A stretch of 64,000 nt of DNA from Acinetobacter sp. ANC 3903 (GCF_002135315.1 NZ_NEGA01000015.1:1-64000), one strand, 5' to 3'; counted from the first letter of the stretch, positions 29,329 through 38,980 are shown. A program made the numbers and translations. The notes: a model not told the origin generated them from the sequence alone.

Positions 29329-29632
29329 ATGTCCTGGTCACTTAAAGGGTGAGGTATAAAAAATTCAACTCAATCATTGAATACTTAAAATGATTTATTT
29401 GATATTGATCATCAATGACAGAAGTATAAAAGCCAAACATATTTAACAGAAAAATGAGACTTTGCCTTAAATAAGGAGAAAATATGAAGGGAATTTTTAT
29501 ATTAAATCGTTATCTCTTGTGAAGCTTGGCTCATGGTGCATATTTTTAACGTTTTTATTTCAATATTTTAATTTAATTTTAGATTAAGTAAAATCGAATA
29601 TAATGACTCAAATTAGTCAATGTTTGAGTGCA

Positions 29633-30007
29633 ATGAACTCTTATTCTCCTTTTAAAGGCAAAACAGGTGTTAAGCGTGTATTCAATGCCACCCAGTATTC
29701 ACTGGCTGGTTTTAAGGCAGCATTTATGCATGAAGCTGCTTTTCGTCAGATCGTATTCATTAATACCATTTTAATTCCAGTCAGCTTTTTTCTGGATGTC
29801 AGTGCCGTTGAACAAGCCCTCATGGTGGCTGTCTGTTTGCTGGCACTCATTGTGGAATTATTCAATTCAGCCATTGAAGCCGTGGTCGACCGTATTTCAT
29901 TAGAAAAACATCCGCTTTCAAAGAATGCCAAGGACATGGGCAGTGCAGCGCAGTTTGTTTCCCTCAGCATAATCTTTTTTGTTTGGCTGATTATTTTGAT
30001 TCACTAG
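29633..30007 (+). CDS. dgkA: Diacylglycerol kinase
   Basis: Small inner-membrane kinase that phosphorylates diacylglycerol to phosphatidic acid, recycling lipid left from envelope synthesis. 124 residues from ATG 29633 (MNSYSPFKGKTG), matching the family length of about 120; an ATG at 29603 would add ten atypical residues. Three membrane segments and the signature VELFNSAIEAVVDRISLE, with its catalytic glutamates, are present. The 300 bp upstream, shared with the divergent RND gene, shows no other gene. Confidence 0.93.
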   Translation: MNSYSPFKGKTGVKRVFNATQYSLAGFKAAFMHEAAFRQIVFINTILIPVSFFLDVSAVEQALMVAVCLLALIVELFNSAIEAVVDRISLEKHPLSKNAKDMGSAAQFVSLSIIFFVWLIILIH

Positions 30008-30036
30008 TTATTTTATGTCTTTAATCTAGGCGATTT

Positions 30037-30064
30037 AAAAGCACCTTAACCGGTGCTTTTTTTC
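30037..30064 (+). terminator. Intrinsic terminator after dgkA
   Basis: AAAAGCACC and GGTGCTTTTTTT pair around TTAACC, 30 bp past the dgkA stop. Confidence 0.88.
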
Positions 30065-30090
30065 ATCTATTACCCAGAATTTTAAAGCAT

Positions 30091-30121
30091 AAAAAAACCC
30101 TGCATGCGCAGGGTTTTTTTT
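30091..30121 (-). terminator. Intrinsic terminator after aceA
   Basis: AAAAAAACCCTGC and GCAGGGTTTTTTT pair around ATGC, 17 bp beyond the aceA stop and symmetrical, so it can act on both strands. Confidence 0.9.
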
Positions 30122-30137
30122 GAATCAATCAGGAGGA

Positions 30138-31739
30138 TTAGCCACCGAATTGGTTCATAGTGTTTTTAGCATCGTCATGCGCTTTAAGAGCGTTGTCACC
30201 AGAGAAGATTTCTTTGTGATCATCACCGATGTCAGAACCAGCCATTGCTTGGTGTTTAACACAAGCGATTGTACCGCGGATTTCTTTACGTTGAACGCCA
30301 GCAACATAAGCCAACATACCTTCAGAACCGAAGTAACCTTGAGCAAGTTCGTGAGTAGAAAGCGCAGCTGTATGGTAAGTCGGAAGTGTGATCAAGTGAT
30401 GGAACACGCCCGCTTCACGAGAAGCATCTGCTTGGAATGTACGTACTTTTTCATCAGCATCAGCAGCTAATTCAGTAGCATCATACTCAGCGCTCATTAA
30501 TTTAGCGCGGTCATAAGCAGAAACATCTTTACCTTCAGCAACCCAACGATCGTAAGCTTGTTGACGGAAGTTTAAAGTCCAGTTGAATGATGGCGAGTTG
30601 TTATAAACAAGTTTCGCATTTGGAATCGTTTCTTTAACACGGTTAACCATGTGAGCGATTTCGTCAACGTTTGGAGTCGCAGTTTCGATCCAAAGAAGAT
30701 CAGCACCGTTTTGAAGGCTAGTTACACAGTCAAGTACAACGCGGTCGATTTGAGTGCCTTCACGGAACTGGTACAAACCAGACGCTAAACGTTTAGGACG
30801 GTGAAGTTTACCATCACGTTTGATCAGGATTTCGTCTTCTTGAGCTTCTGAAATATCGATTTCAGTTGTGTCTAAGTAGCTGATGTATTGAGAAGCGATA
30901 TCGCCTGGCTCTTTAACCACTGGGATTTTTTGAGTCAAGTCAGCGCCTTCAGAGTCAGTACGTGCAACGATGATACCGTCGTCAAGACCCATTTCCAAGA
31001 ATGCATAGCGAAGAGCGTGGATTTTCGCGATGAAGTCTTCGTGTGGAACTGTTACTTTACCAGCTTGGTGACCACATTGTTTCGCGTCAGATACTTGGTT
31101 TTCGATTTGTAGCGCACAAGCACCAGCTTCGATCATTTTCTTAGCAAGTAAGTAAGTCGCTTCTTCGTTACCGAAACCAGCGTCGATGTCTGCAATAATT
31201 GGCACAACGTGAGTTTGGAAACCGTCGATTTGAGCAGTGATTTCAGCAGCTTTAGCAGTATCACCAGCTTCGTTTGCTTTTTTAAGCGCACGGAACAAGT
31301 CGTTTAATTCTTTCGCATCAGCTTGACGTAAGAAAGTGTAGATTTCTTCGATCAATGCAGGAACAGAAGTTTTTTCGTGCATAGATTGGTCAGGAAGAGG
31401 ACCGAATTCTGAACGAAGAGCAGCAACCATCCAACCAGAAAGGTAGATGTAGCGACGTTCAGTAGTACCGAAGTATTTTTTATTCGCAATCATTTTTTGT
31501 TGCGCGATGAAACCGTGCCAGCAACCTAATGATTGAGTGTATTTGCTAGAGTCAGCATCATAAGCAGCCATATCACGACGCATAATCGCAGCTGTGTATT
31601 TCGCAATGTCTAAACCAGTTTTGAAACGGTTTTGGATTTGCATACGCGCAGCATCTTCAGGACTGATGTCTGCCCAAGTGTTGCCGAATTTCGCTTTTAA
31701 TTCGCGGATTGCATCAATCGCTGTTTGGTATGTAGTCAT
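30138..31739 (-). CDS. aceA: Isocitrate lyase (long Pseudomonas type)
   Basis: Splits isocitrate into glyoxylate and succinate, the first glyoxylate-shunt step, needed for growth on acetate, fatty acids or other C2 units. 533 residues, the length of the P. aeruginosa-type enzyme and about 100 longer than E. coli AceA. The active-site loop is AKQCGHQAGK near residue 218; VPIIADIDAGFGNEEAT and the NNSPSFNW motif are also conserved. Malate synthase is not in the window. A 647-bp gap separates it from a divergent LysR gene. Confidence 0.95.
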   Translation of the reverse strand: MTTYQTAIDAIRELKAKFGNTWADISPEDAARMQIQNRFKTGLDIAKYTAAIMRRDMAAYDADSSKYTQSLGCWHGFIAQQKMIANKKYFGTTERRYIYLSGWMVAALRSEFGPLPDQSMHEKTSVPALIEEIYTFLRQADAKELNDLFRALKKANEAGDTAKAAEITAQIDGFQTHVVPIIADIDAGFGNEEATYLLAKKMIEAGACALQIENQVSDAKQCGHQAGKVTVPHEDFIAKIHALRYAFLEMGLDDGIIVARTDSEGADLTQKIPVVKEPGDIASQYISYLDTTEIDISEAQEDEILIKRDGKLHRPKRLASGLYQFREGTQIDRVVLDCVTSLQNGADLLWIETATPNVDEIAHMVNRVKETIPNAKLVYNNSPSFNWTLNFRQQAYDRWVAEGKDVSAYDRAKLMSAEYDATELAADADEKVRTFQADASREAGVFHHLITLPTYHTAALSTHELAQGYFGSEGMLAYVAGVQRKEIRGTIACVKHQAMAGSDIGDDHKEIFSGDNALKAHDDAKNTMNQFGG

Positions 31740-32386
31740 GATATTCTACCCTGTATATAATTTTAGGATTTCATCAATCAAAGGACTAAATCTGCAAGAT
31801 ATTGATTTGTTCAGATTTAGAGCGCTTCGTTGCTATGGACACAGCTTAGATTGACTGAAAAAATTAATCCAATATCCTCTAGTAATTCTCAGTATTTATT
31901 TAAAAAATATGTAGATCAAAGTCGTATTATATTTATGTTTCAAAATTTTAAATAATTGTTTTAATTTAATTTATTTAAAAATAACAAAATAACATTTCGC
32001 TTAAAAAATATTCCTTTTGCTGTTATTTTCTTCATTAGACTTAAGTCTTGCCTCGCAAAAAAAAAGCTTGACCCATTATTTTTAAGCTTATTTTTGTACA
32101 TTTTTATTCCCTATCTTCAAAATACATTTGTATTTTATTACAGCTATTTTTGCTTTTTTCAGATCATTACAGCTTTATTTTTGCAGCATATTGAAAAACC
32201 TGACCAATTTTTTGGATTTAGTAGACTTTACTGTAATCATTCCTGCCCAAAGCCGTTCATTGAGTGATTTTTCTATAATAATCTGGGTATTATCCCGTTT
32301 CTTTTTTCATCAATATTCCTACACAAGCCTTGTCGCTTATGGCATAATCGAAATAATTTCATGAGTTTATTTTCGGTATTTCTTTT
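31740..32386. other. Long AT-rich intergenic region between aceA and a LysR gene
   Basis: 647 bp with long A/T runs and no gene I can support. It must hold the aceA promoter (minus strand) and the LysR gene promoter (plus strand). The only structure noted is the palindrome AAAATACATTTGTATTTT near 32118-32135. Its unusual length hints at complex control of aceA. Confidence 0.5.
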
Positions 32387-33376
32387 ATGAATCTGGAGCG
32401 AGTCGATCTCAATCTATTAATATATCTTGATGTACTCCTTCGTGAAAAAAATGTAACGCGTGCGGCAGAACAATTGGGTGTCACCCAACCTGCCATGAGT
32501 AACATTCTGCGTCGTTTACGTAACTTATTTAATGATCCGCTATTAATCCGTTCTTCTGAAGGGATGACACCCACAGAACGTGCTTTGGAATTACAACCGC
32601 GTATTCGTGATGCACTTTCTGATTTGTCGATGATTCTGGAACCGCGTACCGAATTCCGTCCTTATACCTCGAATCGCGTATTCCGAATTATGACTTCGGA
32701 CTATGCAGAAGCGACCTTAGTACCGCGTTTGGTCAAGGCGTTACGCTCAGAAGCACCGAATGTGGTCCTCGACTTTTTAACACCAAGTGATGTGTCCTAC
32801 CGCGACATGGAACAGGGTAAAGTTGATCTGGCCATTAACCGCTTCAATGAAATTCCGCAAAGTTTCCACCAGGTTTTAGTATGGCGTGACAGCTTTTCTT
32901 GCTTACTCAACAATAAGCACCCTGCCAGCGCCAATCTCAACCTGAAAAGTTACCTCGATGCACAGCATATTTGGGTTTCTAAAACCGGTATGGGTGTCGG
33001 TTTTGGGGTCAATCCTGAAAAACAAGCCGGGCTGGGCTGGATTGATCAGGCTTTGGAACGTATCGGGCAAAAACGCAAGATTTCGGTCTTTACCCGTCAT
33101 TATCAAATGCCAGGGCTTTTAGCTGCCAATGTTGATCTGGTGGCAACTTTGCCCACACGTATTGCACGTTTGCAGGCTAAAAACCAAAACTTGTTGATTA
33201 AAGACCCACCGTTCTATATTCCCGAGTTTGAATTGAAAATGGCGTGGTGTCCTTTATTACATCACCATCCCGCACATCGCTGGTTACGTCAGCTGATTCT
33301 GTATGTGGCGCGTCAGATGATTGAAGAAGAAAATCGTGAGTTTTTAATGAATAATTCTCAATTTTCACACTATTAA
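32387..33376 (+). CDS. LysR-family transcriptional regulator (NodD/LeuO-like branch)
   Basis: 329 residues. The helix-turn-helix (DLNLLIYLDVLLREKNVTRAA then QLGVTQPAMSNILRRLR, residues 7-50) and a LysR effector domain follow the NodD/NahR-like pattern with the RVFRIMTSDY entry motif near residue 100. It is divergent from aceA across a long gap, so control of acetate or glyoxylate metabolism is possible but unproven. No clear Shine-Dalgarno precedes the ATG. Confidence 0.85.
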   Translation: MNLERVDLNLLIYLDVLLREKNVTRAAEQLGVTQPAMSNILRRLRNLFNDPLLIRSSEGMTPTERALELQPRIRDALSDLSMILEPRTEFRPYTSNRVFRIMTSDYAEATLVPRLVKALRSEAPNVVLDFLTPSDVSYRDMEQGKVDLAINRFNEIPQSFHQVLVWRDSFSCLLNNKHPASANLNLKSYLDAQHIWVSKTGMGVGFGVNPEKQAGLGWIDQALERIGQKRKISVFTRHYQMPGLLAANVDLVATLPTRIARLQAKNQNLLIKDPPFYIPEFELKMAWCPLLHHHPAHRWLRQLILYVARQMIEEENREFLMNNSQFSHY

Positions 33377-33503
33377 CAACGTTTTTTCTTAAATTCTTCT
33401 TTTTTAAGCTTATACTGTACTTATCTGGGTAGTAATTCCATTACTACCCACAGTTTTTTTGTGTTAAAAATATTCATAATAATGATGATCCACAGGTGGA
33501 TTT

Positions 33504-34832
33504 GTGAGCCTCTTTCAAAATATCGTCATCATCGTCATCCTTATTGTCGGGGCAGGTTTTTTATCTTTAACTGAAATTGCCCTCGCAGGTGCACGTAAAG
33601 TTAAACTAAAAATACTTGCTGAATCGGGCGAAGAACGCGCTCAGAAAGTATTAGATTTACAGGAAAATTCAGCAGACTTTTTCGCAGCATCGCAAATCGG
33701 CTTAAATGCCGTTGCCATTCTGGGCGGTATTTTAGGTGAAGGTGCCTTCCGTCCTTATTTCCTTGAACTTGTATCCGGCTTCTACCAAGGTCCTTGGACT
33801 GAAACAATTAGCTTTACCCTCTCATTCACCTTAGTCACTTCACTGTTTATTTTATTTGCCGATTTAATGCCAAAACGTTTGGCCATGATTGCACCTGAAA
33901 AAATTGCAGTGTCGGTGATTAACCCGATCCAGATCTTTATTACCGTCTGCAAGCCTTTAGCCTGGTTTATCAATACGATTGCCAACCTGTTATTCCGCTT
34001 ATTCAAGGTCAATACCACACGTGAAGACAATATCACCTTTGCTGATATCTCTGCCGTGATGGATGCTGGCGCTCAAGCAGGCGTATTACAAAAACAGGAA
34101 CATCACTTCATTGAAAACGTGTTTGAGCTTGAAGAACGTAATGTGCCTTCAAGTATGACCACACGTGAAAATGTGGTGTTCTTTACTTTAAAAGAATCTG
34201 AATCGAGTATTCGCCAGAAACTGGCGGAATATCCTTACTCCAAGTTTCTGGTTTGCAGTGAAAATATTGATGATGTGATTGGCTATGTAGATGCCAAAGA
34301 TATTCTGGTGCGTATTCTGAATAACCAGTCTTTACTGCAACTCAATGAAAACACCATTCGTAATGTACTCACTATCCCCGATACTTTAACTTTATCAGAA
34401 TTACTGGATCGCTTCCGTTCTACCAAAGAAAAGTTCGCAGTGGTTATTAATGAATATGCGTTGGTGGTTGGTGTCATCACCCTGTCAGATATTATGATTA
34501 CCGTGATGGGCGACTGGGTCACTCCGATTGAAGCTGATCAGCAAATTATTAAACGTGATAACAACTCTTGGCTGATTGATGGCAGTACCCCGATTGAGGA
34601 TCTGAAACACGCCCTTGAAATCGATGAAATGCCGGATGAAGAAAATTATGAAACACTGGCAGGTTTTATGATGTACCGTCTACGCAAGATTCCACGTCCT
34701 GCCGACACCGTCATTTATGGCAACTATAAATTTGAAGTGGTTGATGTCGATCATTTTAAAATTGACCAACTTCTGGTTACGCGTCTTTTAAAAGAAACTG
34801 AATCTCATGACGACCTTAAAGGATCAGAGTAA
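33504..34832 (+). CDS. CNNM/CorC-type membrane protein with CBS pair (hemolysin-family)
   Basis: 442 residues. The N-terminal DUF21 membrane domain (about 1-180; AGFLSLTEIALAGARKVKL), two CBS repeats (about 205-330; AEYPYSKFLVC... and REKFAVVINEYALVVGVITL) and a C-terminal CorC_HlyC domain (about 350-430; WLIDGSTPIEDL) are in the usual order. Such proteins are linked to Mg2+/Co2+ or polyamine export and are often mislabelled hemolysins. The start is GTG 33504 with AGGTGGA a few bases upstream. Confidence 0.88.
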   Translation: MSLFQNIVIIVILIVGAGFLSLTEIALAGARKVKLKILAESGEERAQKVLDLQENSADFFAASQIGLNAVAILGGILGEGAFRPYFLELVSGFYQGPWTETISFTLSFTLVTSLFILFADLMPKRLAMIAPEKIAVSVINPIQIFITVCKPLAWFINTIANLLFRLFKVNTTREDNITFADISAVMDAGAQAGVLQKQEHHFIENVFELEERNVPSSMTTRENVVFFTLKESESSIRQKLAEYPYSKFLVCSENIDDVIGYVDAKDILVRILNNQSLLQLNENTIRNVLTIPDTLTLSELLDRFRSTKEKFAVVINEYALVVGVITLSDIMITVMGDWVTPIEADQQIIKRDNNSWLIDGSTPIEDLKHALEIDEMPDEENYETLAGFMMYRLRKIPRPADTVIYGNYKFEVVDVDHFKIDQLLVTRLLKETESHDDLKGSE

Positions 34833-34882
34833 TCTGATTCTTTTCACCTTAACTTAAAATAAAAATTAAAATAGATAAAACC

Positions 34883-35164
34883 ATGAACTTTTCAGTGACT
34901 GCCCTATTTGCCTGCCTGAGTTTTTATTCAGGCCTTTACATGATTTATTATTTTTTCGCCCGGCAAACCCAGCCTTTAATTTTGATTCTTGCAATCGTAT
35001 TGCTCATTTTGGCGTGCTGGATTACACCTTATAGTTATGAACGAAAAAGAAAGAATTATGACTCAACCATGCGAATCGGTGAGTTATTCTGGTATCCATT
35101 GATCAGCTGGTGGCGACTTTTTATTTGGCCTATCTCTGTATTATTGGCATGGCTGTATCCATAA
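34883..35164 (+). CDS. Small membrane protein, unknown function
   Basis: 93 residues with three hydrophobic segments (about 3-25, 31-48 and 72-92) and a short basic loop (YERKRKNYDS). I recognise no family. It follows the CorC-type gene by 50 bp in the same direction and ends in a terminator, so the two probably share a transcript. Composition resembles the neighbours. Confidence 0.7.
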   Translation: MNFSVTALFACLSFYSGLYMIYYFFARQTQPLILILAIVLLILACWITPYSYERKRKNYDSTMRIGELFWYPLISWWRLFIWPISVLLAWLYP

Positions 35165-35182
35165 AAAATCGAATTAAGCGCC

Positions 35183-35210
35183 AAAAAAAGCACCCAAAGG
35201 TGCTTTTTAA
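35183..35210. terminator. Intrinsic terminator
   Basis: AAAAAAAGCACC and GGTGCTTTTT pair around CAAA, between the small membrane protein gene and the convergent gene at 35225. Confidence 0.88.
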
Positions 35211-35224
35211 TTGTCTTTTTAAGA

Positions 35225-35725
35225 CTAAGCGATTAAAGCATCTAAGACAGCTTGATAGTGAATGGTAATGTCTTCTTCCAGAATTTTATAAGCATTATCA
35301 AACTGCACCATAGGCCAGCCTTCTTTCCAGAAAGGAAAAATATTATGCAGGTCATGGGTGACTACAGCATCTTCACGTACAATGGCTTGTGCAACTTGCG
35401 ATAAAACCTGTGCCGTTTCGGCACCATCTATAGCTAAATAATCAATGCCACGTGCTTTTAAAATACGGATACGGTCTTTTTTATAACGAATTTTTTTGCT
35501 TTGCGCTTCGTTTAAATTCAGTGCCAAAGTCACAGCTTCAACAAACTTGTCTTCAAAGCTGTTATTTAAAGCCACCAATGCCTGTTTATGTGCCTCTTGA
35601 CGACCAGCCTTACCGCCATTACGGATAATCTCTTTCGCTTCAGTATCCAGCTCATCGTCTTTCATGGACTGTAAAATGTCTAAAATTTCGATATCGCTTA
35701 AAGATTCAGGAGATTGATCAGTCAT
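35225..35725 (-). CDS. Conserved hypothetical protein
   Basis: 166 residues, soluble and acidic at the N-terminus (SPESLSDIEILDILQSMKDDE), with a helical middle (KEIIRNGGKAGRQEAHKQAL) and a C-terminal part rich in aromatic residues (HNIFPFWKEGWPMVQFDNAYK). No domain I can name. AGGAC lies just upstream of the ATG. The 360 bp beyond its start, up to 36085, shows nothing I can support. Confidence 0.68.
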   Translation of the reverse strand: MTDQSPESLSDIEILDILQSMKDDELDTEAKEIIRNGGKAGRQEAHKQALVALNNSFEDKFVEAVTLALNLNEAQSKKIRYKKDRIRILKARGIDYLAIDGAETAQVLSQVAQAIVREDAVVTHDLHNIFPFWKEGWPMVQFDNAYKILEEDITIHYQAVLDALIA

Positions 35726-36085
35726 GAACTGTCCTTGGACAAAAATAAGAAAGGACTATTTTCGCATAATTCCAGACTGAATACAGGAATAAAATTAAGC
35801 TCCCGATGTTGTTACTGGCTTGATGATTTAAAATATTGCTGCAAGCCTGATTATTGAGTGCAATATCTCCCACTCATTACAAACACACCAAATACCCATC
35901 TCTTCATGTAAAATAAGTAAAAATAAAATTTAAGTCTATGTAGCGAACTGAAAATTTAGTTCAATTCAAACAACCAACTAAAGATTTATTTTGAGATGCA
36001 GGAAACAGTAAGTTGCAGATATTTCTCTGTTAAATACTGTCAAATCCTTTATATTAGCCTTACTTTTTATGTTTCCTTAATTCTT

Positions 36086-36817
36086 ATGACCAGCAATAAA
36101 CAAACTGCACTTTTTTTAAAACAACTGCGGGAACAATACCCGACAGCCTTTAAAAGAAATTATTTGTTTTATAGCATGATCAAAACCAAAGGCATCTTAG
36201 ACGAACTGAAAGAGCTGATTCCCTGGGTTCTAGCCGCCATGATTTTTATCTCTCTTTCAATGAGCTTAAGCCCTTATATTGCTAGCCAATTTCCTCAATT
36301 TAATGCTTTTCGCGCACAAGGAATTGCCGTTCTAGCCATTATGTTGCTGTTTATGCTCTACACTCCAGTGGTTATTAAACAAATTAAACATAGCTCGACT
36401 TCTTTATATCAGCAACTTCGCCATACTCCAGTTAAACTGGCAGTTGTAATTGTGCTACAAACAGTCAATATCGCCTATATTGAAAGTACAGTTTTACAAA
36501 TCATTCTATTTTTCTTTGCCTTAAGTTTTGGCTTTGTGCGATTTTACAAAGAAAATATGTTTCGTGAAGGGACTCAAAACGAGCAATATTTTTATCTGCA
36601 AGAAATCCGCCGCATCTGCTTTTGGGCCTATAAGCAAGTTTTAAAAATTCAGTTTAAAAGCTTATTTACCAGCAAGAACTCAGCTGCACGCCATACTCTG
36701 CGACAACAAGAAAAAAAGTTTATCGATCTGCATATACAGCTGATTCGTTATGAAAATGAACTGTGTAAAACACATAAGCATGTCGATGTCGAAACCTATC
36801 TGGATAGTTTGATGTAG
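36086..36817 (+). CDS. Membrane protein of unknown function
   Basis: 243 residues from ATG 36086. Hydrophobic segments lie at about 42-64, 76-95, 115-132 and 137-152, followed by a basic C-terminal cytosolic tail rich in K, R and Q (KFIDLHIQLIRYENEL). An upstream in-frame start at 35996 would add 30 residues with a further hydrophobic stretch; neither start has a good Shine-Dalgarno. I recognise no family. Confidence 0.65.
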   Translation: MTSNKQTALFLKQLREQYPTAFKRNYLFYSMIKTKGILDELKELIPWVLAAMIFISLSMSLSPYIASQFPQFNAFRAQGIAVLAIMLLFMLYTPVVIKQIKHSSTSLYQQLRHTPVKLAVVIVLQTVNIAYIESTVLQIILFFFALSFGFVRFYKENMFREGTQNEQYFYLQEIRRICFWAYKQVLKIQFKSLFTSKNSAARHTLRQQEKKFIDLHIQLIRYENELCKTHKHVDVETYLDSLM

Positions 36818-36980
36818 ATTTTAAAAATAGCTTTGCTCATCTTTCAAATAAGATCTTAACCACAAAAATTCGGTCAAAGCCCTATTTTACTGCGATAAGC
36901 ACATGAATTGATTGAAAAGAAAGCAAATGCACGGAAAGACACTTGCCAAGTTTTATTTCGTCCACTATTATTGCGCACAT

Positions 36981-37066
36981 GCCCGAGTGGTGAAATCGGT
37001 AGACACAGGGGATTTAAAATCCCCCGCCCACAAAGCGTGCCAGTTCGAGTCTGGCCTCGGGCACCA
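36981..37066 (+). tRNA. tRNA-Leu (TAA anticodon)
   Basis: 86-nt cloverleaf. The acceptor stem is GCCCGAG/CTCGGGC with encoded CCA (to 37066). The anticodon loop TTTAAAA gives TAA for UUA/UUG codons. A long class II variable arm and T loop TTCGAGT are intact. Confidence 0.96.
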
Positions 37067-37098
37067 TTTTAATACTAATTAAAATGGTGCAATAAAAG

Positions 37099-37122
37099 AC
37101 CCAGCGATAAGCTGGTTTTTTT
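37099..37122 (+). terminator. Terminator after tRNA-Leu
   Basis: CCAGC and GCTGG pair around GATAA, followed by seven T residues, 33 bp past the tRNA. Confidence 0.8.
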
Positions 37123-37181
37123 ATGCCTGAATGATTAAGATAAGAAATTAAAAATATTCAAAAAATAAAAAAAGAATAAAA

Positions 37182-37589
37182 ATGAAACGAATTAAACTAT
37201 ATACCCTGCTCCTGTTTATCCTGCTCTGTGGCTGCCTGTTTATATTGATCAGTGCAAACTTGACTCATGCGCTAGAGGCTATTGAAAAACCACAAACCAA
37301 AAAGGTTTATGATTTGTTTTCTGGCACCATAAGCGAAAAACAAGGGCAACTCATTTTAAAGCACTGCACTTTAGCGAAATACCCTTATCCGCTGCATTTT
37401 AATCATCCTGAAGATGAAAAGCGAATCAGAAATTTGCTGCAACAAGACCCGAACTTTTGGCTTAATCTAAGAGCAAGTGCTTATTCTGAAAATAAGGAAT
37501 ATCACTTAATCGTAGATGGGATAGCAGAAATTTATCCTCAGGCAAGTTGCCATCTCACCGATCTATTGTCTAATCTGGATAAGCTTTAA
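37182..37589 (+). CDS. Exported or membrane-anchored hypothetical protein
   Basis: 135 residues. A basic start (MKRIKLYT) and hydrophobic segment (LLLFILLCGCLFILISA, about 8-25) form a signal peptide or anchor, with a possible lipobox at CGC. The remainder is soluble with two cysteines that could pair (LKHCTLAKYPYP and PQASCHLTD). No family recognised. It follows the tRNA-Leu terminator, so it has its own promoter. Confidence 0.62.
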   Translation: MKRIKLYTLLLFILLCGCLFILISANLTHALEAIEKPQTKKVYDLFSGTISEKQGQLILKHCTLAKYPYPLHFNHPEDEKRIRNLLQQDPNFWLNLRASAYSENKEYHLIVDGIAEIYPQASCHLTDLLSNLDKL

Positions 37590-37617
37590 ACATATATGCT
37601 AACCAATAGAGAGCGAC

Positions 37618-37932
37618 TTACCACTCTCTATTAGACACCAATTCTTCCATTTCAATATCCATATAGCCCTGATCTTGCACCACCATCATCATGGCTTCAG
37701 CAATATAATCTGCGGCAGTATCATCTAAAGACGACTCAAGATCTTCAAACTGTGGCTTCATTTTATTAATTAAAACCACAGTTTCAGCAGCAAATTGATA
37801 AATCTCAGTTTCAGATAAATCAGTTTTGGCTAATTTTTTCGCAAACTGTTGAATAAGCTGCTTAACTTCAGCCACCAGAATATCGGGATAATATCCATCA
37901 TCAAACATAGGGAGAAGTAAATCTTCAAACAT
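37618..37932 (-). CDS. DUF5713-like small protein
   Basis: 104 residues from ATG 37932 (MFEDLLLPMFDDGYYPD). The YYPD...LVAEVKQLIQQF start, a central ETVVLINKM helix and the end EELVSNREW follow the DUF5713 pattern as I recall it. Acidic and cytosolic, function unknown. An ATG eight codons upstream would add MRVFFECC, which does not look like the family. Confidence 0.65.
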   Translation of the reverse strand: MFEDLLLPMFDDGYYPDILVAEVKQLIQQFAKKLAKTDLSETEIYQFAAETVVLINKMKPQFEDLESSLDDTAADYIAEAMMMVVQDQGYMDIEMEELVSNREW

Positions 37933-38062
37933 ACAACACTCAAAAAAGACACGCATTCAAGCGAGCCTATATAACACAAAGCAACAAAATTACCAAACCC
38001 AACCATCAATACGGGGGATACCCTCCTTCATTTAATGCATGTGAACTTTGATATTCAGCATA

Positions 38063-38132
38063 ATTCCTAGCCCTGCAAAGTAATGGGATTACTGATCTTG
38101 TCAACATCATGTGCCTGCACAATTCAAGCACC
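38063..38132 (-). pseudogene. Relic of a folP-like 3' end
   Basis: On the minus strand this stretch reads GA*IVQAHDVDKISNPI and aligns without gaps to GACMVRAHDVKEMSDAI of the FolP encoded at 38981-39841. At DNA level, AACATCATG-GC--GCAC-AT-CAAGCACC is shared. It has two in-frame stops and no open frame around it. It is the decayed end of a second dihydropteroate synthase gene or of a duplicated folP tail. The remaining sequence of the 420-bp gap (37957-38376) shows only weak further similarity upstream and nothing else. Confidence 0.65.
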
Positions 38133-38376
38133 ACCTAAATCCTAAATGGATTATTTCCATACCAGCTTTTACTTTCTGTATTTATGGCTCACTACACGAT
38201 CATTAGAACAATTAAAGCTATAACCCTTCTCACATTACAATCTAAGTTACTAATTTATTTTAAAATTTATTTCATGTAGGGATTTGGTTGAGTTTTCGAT
38301 ACATAGGATAGAATGGCTAGGATTTAAATAAAATCTACCTTATAAAATAAAAACATAATTTTTATAGGGAAATGTT

Positions 38377-38931
38377 ATGAAAGCCATTTTAGTTACATTT
38401 CTTGGAATAACCTTAGCAGCATGCTCTACCACACCCACGAAAGATACTCAAAAAAATATTATTTCTGAACCCGAAGTAATAGCGGCACAGCAAGCCTGGT
38501 GTAAAGCATTACTTGATATCAGCTCAACCTATGATAAAAGCGGAAAACAGGCAGCAAGTGATCTCGCAAGCAAGGTCATTGATAGCGCATATTTTTATCA
38601 AGATGGCCCTGTTTTGTTTAAACCAACATTAACCACAAATCCGCAAACATTCAGAACCACAAAAGAAGGTGCTTTGTCTTATTTTGTAGGAGGAGATTCA
38701 AATTATCCTAATGATAAAGGCTTTGCCCTTGCTGGATGGCAAAAATGCGAAGTTGATAATGCAGCTATAAAAATATGGGATAACAGTGCAACCACTTTAG
38801 GCAAAGTCCACTTCACCAATAAAAAGGGTGAAGTAACAACTGTAGATAAAACCTGGCAATTTGTGAAAGATAACGCAGGAAAATTACGAATAGTTACTCA
38901 CCATTCTTCGCTTGAGTACAAAGGCAAATAA
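38377..38931 (+). CDS. Predicted lipoprotein, unknown function
   Basis: 184 residues. The signal peptide MKAILVTFLGITLAAC ends in the lipobox LAAC, so lipidation at Cys 16 and placement in the outer or inner membrane are expected. The mature part is about 165 residues, with a DISSTYDKSGKQAASDLASK helix and a likely beta-rich end (GKVHFTNKKGEVTTVDKTWQF), somewhat like SnoaL/NTF2-type folds but not enough to assign. AGGGA precedes the ATG. Confidence 0.7.
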   Translation: MKAILVTFLGITLAACSTTPTKDTQKNIISEPEVIAAQQAWCKALLDISSTYDKSGKQAASDLASKVIDSAYFYQDGPVLFKPTLTTNPQTFRTTKEGALSYFVGGDSNYPNDKGFALAGWQKCEVDNAAIKIWDNSATTLGKVHFTNKKGEVTTVDKTWQFVKDNAGKLRIVTHHSSLEYKGK

Positions 38932-38945
38932 TTACCTCTTAAAGC

Positions 38946-38977
38946 AAAAAAGCTCGACACCTTATCGAGCTTTTTCT
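38946..38977. terminator. Bidirectional terminator between the lipoprotein gene and folP
   Basis: AAAAAGCTCGA and TCGAGCTTTTT pair around CACCTTA, serving two convergent genes. Confidence 0.9.
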
Positions 38978-38980
38978 TGT

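Noticed and set aside
32128..32364. 78-codon frame rich in F, I and S in the aceA gap
   Set aside because: The composition is what random AT-rich DNA gives, and there is no ribosome-binding site.
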